Below are positions 9,014 through 13,236 of a stretch of DNA of 13,236 bases, piece after piece. The notes beneath the pieces were generated by a model. It was not told the origin of the DNA. It made no database searches and worked only from the letters and a program-made list of their open reading frames with translations. Both the position numbers and the translations under genes were made by a program. Within the stretch, counting starts at the first letter, position 1. Every line of letters begins with the position of its first letter. This stretch comes from Dimargaris cristalligena (taxonomy: Eukaryota > Kickxellomycota > Dimargaritomycetes > Dimargaritales > Dimargaritaceae): positions 1-13,236 of the forward strand of contig JANBQC010000698.1 in the NCBI GenBank assembly GCA_027576995.1, read 5' to 3'.

Positions 9014-9771
9014 CTATTTCATTGGTATTATGTTGGGTGCCAGATCTATCATTCTCCTCTGATCAAACACACTCCCATTGCCAAGTGATAGTGCCCAGTT
9101 TAACACAAACCCTTCCCCATAACAGGAACTAATCCTACATTGATCCCTAATAATATTGTTACTTTCATGCATATTCCCACCCAGTAAAGTAAAGTATCCA
9201 TTAGGGAATGCAGGTATTATTTGCATAAAAGATCAGGTCATATCAGCCATGCCATCAAAAACGTCAATGATTGCATCATAAAAATCATCAGTAACCAGAA
9301 GATACAGTGAGAAAATTCACCAGGCTGGCTCTTTGGGGCCCATCATGGATCACTGTTTATTGAAGAAGTAAATGGAGTCAACTAGTCCCAAAATAAGAAT
9401 AATAAAAATAAGGCATGTTTATGGTTTAGTAGCCTATTTTGGTTTAATGGTGGCCACACTACCATTCTCAACTTTTTTGCCAATGCATGCAGCCTCAATT
9501 TTGACCCTACCCAGCTGTGGAATTGGTACCGACTTCTCCTTCCTCCCACTAAATTTATTAATTCGTTTAGCTGGGTTGCCTGATTGGACACCCAATACTT
9601 TTTTTTGGACCAGGAGCGGCTTAACAGTGCCCCCTCCTTTAGGGGGCCCAGCACATTAGGTGGGCGGCAGATACTTGGGAGGGGTGGTAACCTGGGCAAG
9701 TGATGGGCAAGAGCCAGAGCTAGGGTCATAGGCGCGATTAGGGCAAGTATGGCGGGGATAACAAAGCGCAT
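9014..9771 (-). pseudogene. Decayed multi-exon gene for a secreted protein of unknown family
   Basis: The minus-strand ATG at 9771 has strong context (TTCACC before ATGCGC) and starts a textbook signal peptide: Met-Arg, a hydrophobic run to residue 22 ending ALALA, then HH. Proposed exons are 9771-9675, 9636-9463 and 9352-9014, with introns GTATCT...AAAG (38 bases, CTAAT branch-like site) and GTAGTG...ACAG (110 bases, TACTAAA branch-like site). Phases match at both junctions. Exon 2 is open for 58 codons (starting GGTVKPLLVQKKV) and exon 3 opens with IHDGPQRASLVNF. A +1 shift near 9290 is then needed to enter the frame containing DDFYDAIIDVFDG, which runs to the TAG at 9016-9014 with one internal TGA at 9235-9233. 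CGA-to-TGA decay would explain that stop. The family is not recognised. A third intron could replace the frameshift, but no AG acceptor exists where it would be needed. Confidence 0.45.
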
Positions 9772-9920
9772 GGTGAAAGGTAGTGGGGTGAGAATAAGCG
9801 TGAAATCAACTGGCATGGTGGAATAGTGGGTGGTAAGCACAAGAAGGGCAGTAAGGTAAATAGCAGTACTTGGGGAGAGAAAATAGGGGTGTGAATGGGT
9901 ATGGGAGTGAAGATGGGATT

Positions 9921-9952
9921 GATGTTGAGGTTGAAGTTGAAGTTAAGGTTGA
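9921..9952 (+). repeat. Degenerate hexamer repeat (GTTGAR-like)
   Basis: About five imperfect copies of a GTTGAA/GTTGAG hexamer. On the minus strand this is an A/C/T-only, TCAAC-rich tract within the presumed 5' leader of the broken secreted-protein gene. Confidence 0.7.
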
Positions 9953-9979
9953 TCAAAATGGGGTAGAACATGGCTGATG

Positions 9980-9985
9980 TTTATA
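9980..9985 (-). promoter_or_regulatory. TATA box candidate for the minus-strand secreted-protein gene
   Basis: The minus strand reads CATATAAACATC here, giving TATAAA about 209 bases before the ATG at 9771. The DNA between is rich in C, T and A on the coding strand, like fungal leaders. An ATG at 9840 in the same frame, and one at 9971 in another frame, would precede the preferred start in a transcript from this box, which weakens the case slightly. Confidence 0.35.
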
Positions 9986-9987
9986 TG

Positions 9988-12624
9988 ATTCGTGAGTTCA
10001 AAGGAATGAGTGCTGGGCATTAGTGGTCACGAATTTCTCTCCCTCTTCTTTCAGACTAGTCCAGCATTTCGCAATGGGTCTCAATAATATGCATTGTCAC
10101 CTAATCATTTTGACGAGAAATTGTGCCTTTCACATAGCTCTATAATGGTTGGAAAGGTTGTGGGGTGGTATTGATCTACCGAGTCAATGATCGGGCCGCC
10201 TTTGTCTTCTCTATAACACCAACACCAATTCCTGCCTTATATCTCGTCTACTGGCGTCACCATTTTCAACCACTTGCATCCTTAGATTGGCCTATGGTCA
10301 CTAATACCGCCGGGCAGCCGCACAGTATCTCACAAATATTTGTATTAATATAATCCTCTTTATGTGACGCTCTGGCACGGGGATTGGGATTGGTGGAGGC
10401 GCCATTAACGGGTGGATAGGGAAGGGCATGCAGAATGGATGGAAGAATATAGGGAGGTATGTCTAGGTAAGTATCCAGTGGACCACCCATACCCGCCCCC
10501 CTTCCCCATGATAGCCGGATATAACATGCGGGTTTCCGCCATCCTAACTAAAATGTCACCACATTCCTGTGTTTGGGAGATGACAAACAGCTTATCCACC
10601 TACCCTTGACAAATCCATAGTAAAGTTGTCGGTAAATTAACGATATCCTAAATCTAGGGACCGGCTTTTGAGCGGACGGATACTGAGTAAAAACCCGGGT
10701 CAACATTCTCACCAGATATGTTATGGCGAGTGTTAACTAAGGGCGATCGTCTTATCAAAGGTCACCCGGTGCTAATTAGAAGTCCAACGATCCAAATGCC
10801 TATAATACCGACTGTCGATGGCGCCCAGAGAGATACATCACCCCATTCCGTTTAAAAAATACCGCCGGATGTGGGCTTGGGGTGTTAGGGCGGTGTTGAC
10901 CTGCGGATAGCAAGCGGGCTACATTATGTGCGCTAGCTTACCAAGTCACTGGGATGGTCTATATGTGACCCTGGGTTAAAATGGTCTATTTTTCGAAACT
11001 AGAAATAGTATACACTGGGACGATAATACTCACAATTGCGCGTATTTTCCAACGGGTCGAAGGAATAGGCAAGCCGAAGTTTTATTACTGGCAGTTTCCA
11101 CGACCGCCTCCTCCGGCTCATCAATTGTCGTTTAATTTATGTTGATGTGCAGAAAATAAGGCGGCTATTAGAACAAAGGCAGGGACATATAGTTCGCTCT
11201 AAGGGATGCAGGGGTCCTTCCAACACTACAATTATATTCGTCTGTTTACTTGACAAAGATCAGTGGATTATCTTGCTCGTTGGAATGAGAAATAGGGTTT
11301 TTCATCCAAAGGAAGGGGGGGGTGAGGGACGGCAAACTACACGGCAAGGGCAAATTGTAGAGGAGCTGTTGTTGAATTAGAGGGGCCAAAACAACCAAGT
11401 CGCCACTCCCCATTTTTCGGTTATTGGCTGGGTCTATTGATTGCATGATATAGTGAAACTAATGATAGTTAAGAGGATGGCCGCCTTAGGACACCAGTGC
11501 CCACAACCAAAGCCCATTTCTTTATATTCGTGATATTACTGTTGGGTAGCTGGTACATTTGGTACCACAGGCTGTCTCGTTGTCCAGGGTGTATCCCTAT
11601 ATCCCCGGCAGCTGTATCTCCGGCCGATGAAGTCTACCGGACTGCTTGCTGGTCCAGCTACTAGCTGCCCTGCCCCATCATCCCCCACCCCCCAGTATGC
11701 TCCCTATTATTTTATTAACCTACACTTCCTATTCAACCATTCCTTAGATCAATTTTACAGGTGTACATTACTATTTTGATATTATTTAATGCGGCATCCT
11801 GGACTCCCAGCTCATTAAAATGATAGCCCCCGACCTTTAGCAGTGACACAGTTGTCAGTATAAAACATTACGGGGTAACCTGGGGTGATGGTCCTAGGGG
11901 AACTCCGTTGGGTTGGTATATCCCTGTAGAAACTGGGCATGTTACCCGCTGATAAGTCGTGGAAAGCACCAAAAGCTCTCTACAAAACCAGCTCTGCCGC
12001 CAAACCCGCTAAGCTCAGAATACTTCCAAAGTAATAAGTACCTGCCGCTACAGTGGTTAACTACAGGGATACTAGACCAGAGTAAGCACCGGTAGGATTA
12101 CTCACAATACAGTATTAGGAGGTGCCTCAGCCAGTATTCACTTGCCAGTGAATAATTGAAAGAGAATATTAATGACAAGGGGGGTTAACTGGAAGTAAAG
12201 TAAAGGGTCGTCATGGCACTAGGTGTTGCCGGAGGAAGCATATATGGTATGATAAGGCTTGATATAGGCGGGCTACATAGTACGCTATTGTCTCTATTAG
12301 TTCGAATTAGCCAGCTATTACGACCATGCGTCGTATTAGTTTCCCGTTATCTGTAATTAATACACACCCCTACATATACTAGGTAGAACGTCCCCATACC
12401 ACATTTCCAAATGAATACTTTAAATAATGCCATTCACTAATGCTAAAATTCACACAGATGTTTATCAACCACCAAGCTATGTTTTAATGAGTGGAATTCG
12501 GGCTGGCAGTATAAGATCCTACATAATTTGTATATAGGAAAATAGGCGGAAGAACTATTTGCAACCAGTAGAATCTGCCTCATCCCAAGGGCTTTTCGTT
12601 ATCCAACCTGGTTGAACCTCTCCC
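9988..12624. other. Intergenic stretch with no supported gene
   Basis: ORFs here are all below about 78 codons and none has a good start plus recognisable features. A splice-acceptor-like tract (10035-10054) and a donor-like GTAAGTAT (10467-10474) stand in an order that could bound an exon, but no frame is open between them. CpG is present at ordinary density. No RNA gene, tandem array or transposase remnant was recognised by eye. An 11-base motif GCGGGCTACAT occurs near both 10914 and 12267, which can be chance. Confidence 0.5.
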
Positions 12625-13236
12625 ATATACATGCTTATATTAAATACCTCAAAATTTACTAAACATAGATAGTTGTACACCCTGGAGTCTGGGCTGACAT
12701 CCCTTTTATTATTTGTGGTTATCATACACACTTGATTATTACAACACGCCTCTCTTTGCATGTACCGTTTATTGGAATTGAAGTATCTACTATCAGTATA
12801 TTGTAAAGTGAAGTGCTACTAATAACATAGTGCATGAATTAAGATAATACCCCTCCCTCCTTGGTAGAAATAGCGGAAGGCTCCATGTATGCGAACTCAA
12901 TAGGATTACTCCAATATTAGTATAATATTGGAGGAGCGATTATAAGGTCTAATGTTGAGATATTATGGTAATGAGAGACCATGAGCCGGGACATTCATAG
13001 TATGTTGGCCGGCGATGTGTATCTCTTCCAAGCTAAGACAGTAGACAGGCAACAATAAGGATGGTCTAAACGATTGATGACGGTAGCACTATTACAAACC
13101 AGCATGGGCCCCACAGAAATTAGCAAAATTTATTCTGAAATGACTGAATAGGCGTACAGGGACACCCCTTTTTATAGGTTTAAAATCCTACGTACGAACC
13201 TGTATGTGAATGGTGTTGCTTTAGTTCACAGTTGAA
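12625..13236 (-). repeat. Right arm of the 612-base inverted repeat
   Basis: This is the reverse-complement partner of 1-612. The two arms end at exactly mirrored positions at the window edges, and both lose similarity at the same inner point, near 612 and 12625. In the right arm the frame equivalent to the left-arm ORF at 6-242 contains several stops. The right arm also carries a perfect hairpin (12909-12933) not preserved in the left arm. Confidence 0.93.
12909..12933. other. Perfect 11-base-pair hairpin in the right repeat arm
   Basis: CTCCAATATTA, loop GTA, then TAATATTGGAG. The matching place in the left arm (about 304-328) differs at several stem positions and is not palindromic. The hairpin was therefore lost in one arm or gained in the other. 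Confidence 0.85.

Larger units (their letters stand above)
8012..9616. other. CpG-depleted block (about 1.6 kb)
   Basis: I find only four CpG dinucleotides in about 1,605 bases (8191, 9262, 9530, 9564), including a CpG-free run from 8193 to 9261. At this base composition tens would be expected, and flanking DNA on both sides has them at normal density. Within 8160-8760 the plus strand is also rich in C and poor in G, with TpA frequent and TpG/CpA apparently scarce. A C10 run lies at 8118-8127. The pattern indicates mutation directed at cytosines, for example decay of methylated DNA or a RIP-like process. No ORF survives in 8012-9013. The minus-strand gene remnant at 9014-9771 lies partly inside. 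Confidence 0.8.

Noticed and set aside
9382..9840. 152-codon minus-strand ORF read straight through from ATG 9840
   Set aside because: Only the signal-peptide part from ATG 9771 looks coding. Beyond about 9675 the frame shows no protein-like character, whereas a different frame over the same bases does, which favours splicing.
10138..10353. 71-codon open plus-strand frame without ATG
   Set aside because: It follows the splice-acceptor-like site, but a TAG closes the frame at 10135-10137 before the acceptor can be reached. There is no domain and no start, so it is too weak to annotate.

Overview
The window looks like eukaryotic, most probably fungal, DNA. A family I inorganic pyrophosphatase of the fungal/animal type is encoded without introns and in strongly C-ending codons. 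A second gene has a GT-AG intron, and its product has the architecture signal peptide, kelch propeller, single membrane span, short basic tail. Promoters carry TATA boxes and pyrimidine-rich leaders, and gene density is low. The kelch architecture and spacious layout would suit an early-diverging (zoopagomycete- or mucoromycete-like) fungus, but the phylum is a guess.

Layout. Positions 1-612 and 12625-13236 are the arms of one large inverted repeat, about 80% identical and aligned base for base with no gap (position i pairs with 13237-i). Positions 613-1817 hold no recognisable gene. A small basic ORF of unknown function lies on the minus strand (1849-2097) and is followed by a polyadenylation hexamer. 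It faces away, across a promoter region, from the kelch-type receptor-like gene (2695-4323, + strand, one 246-base intron). Positions 4324-6248 are non-coding with a few promoter-like and repeat motifs. The pyrophosphatase gene occupies 6440-7333, behind an ATG-free pyrimidine-rich leader.

From about 8012 to 9616 the sequence is almost devoid of CpG (four in about 1.6 kb), which suggests cytosine-directed decay. Inside and beside this block, on the minus strand, lies what appears to be a broken multi-exon gene for a secreted protein (9014-9771). It has a clear signal peptide, two plausible introns, one frameshift and one TGA stop. Positions 9988-12624 are again without a gene I can support.

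The genes do not form an obvious pathway. The pyrophosphatase is a housekeeping cytosolic enzyme, the kelch protein is a probable surface or secretory-route membrane protein, and the third is a decayed secreted protein. The most unusual features are the window-bounding inverted repeat with substitution-only divergence, and the CpG-depleted decay block.
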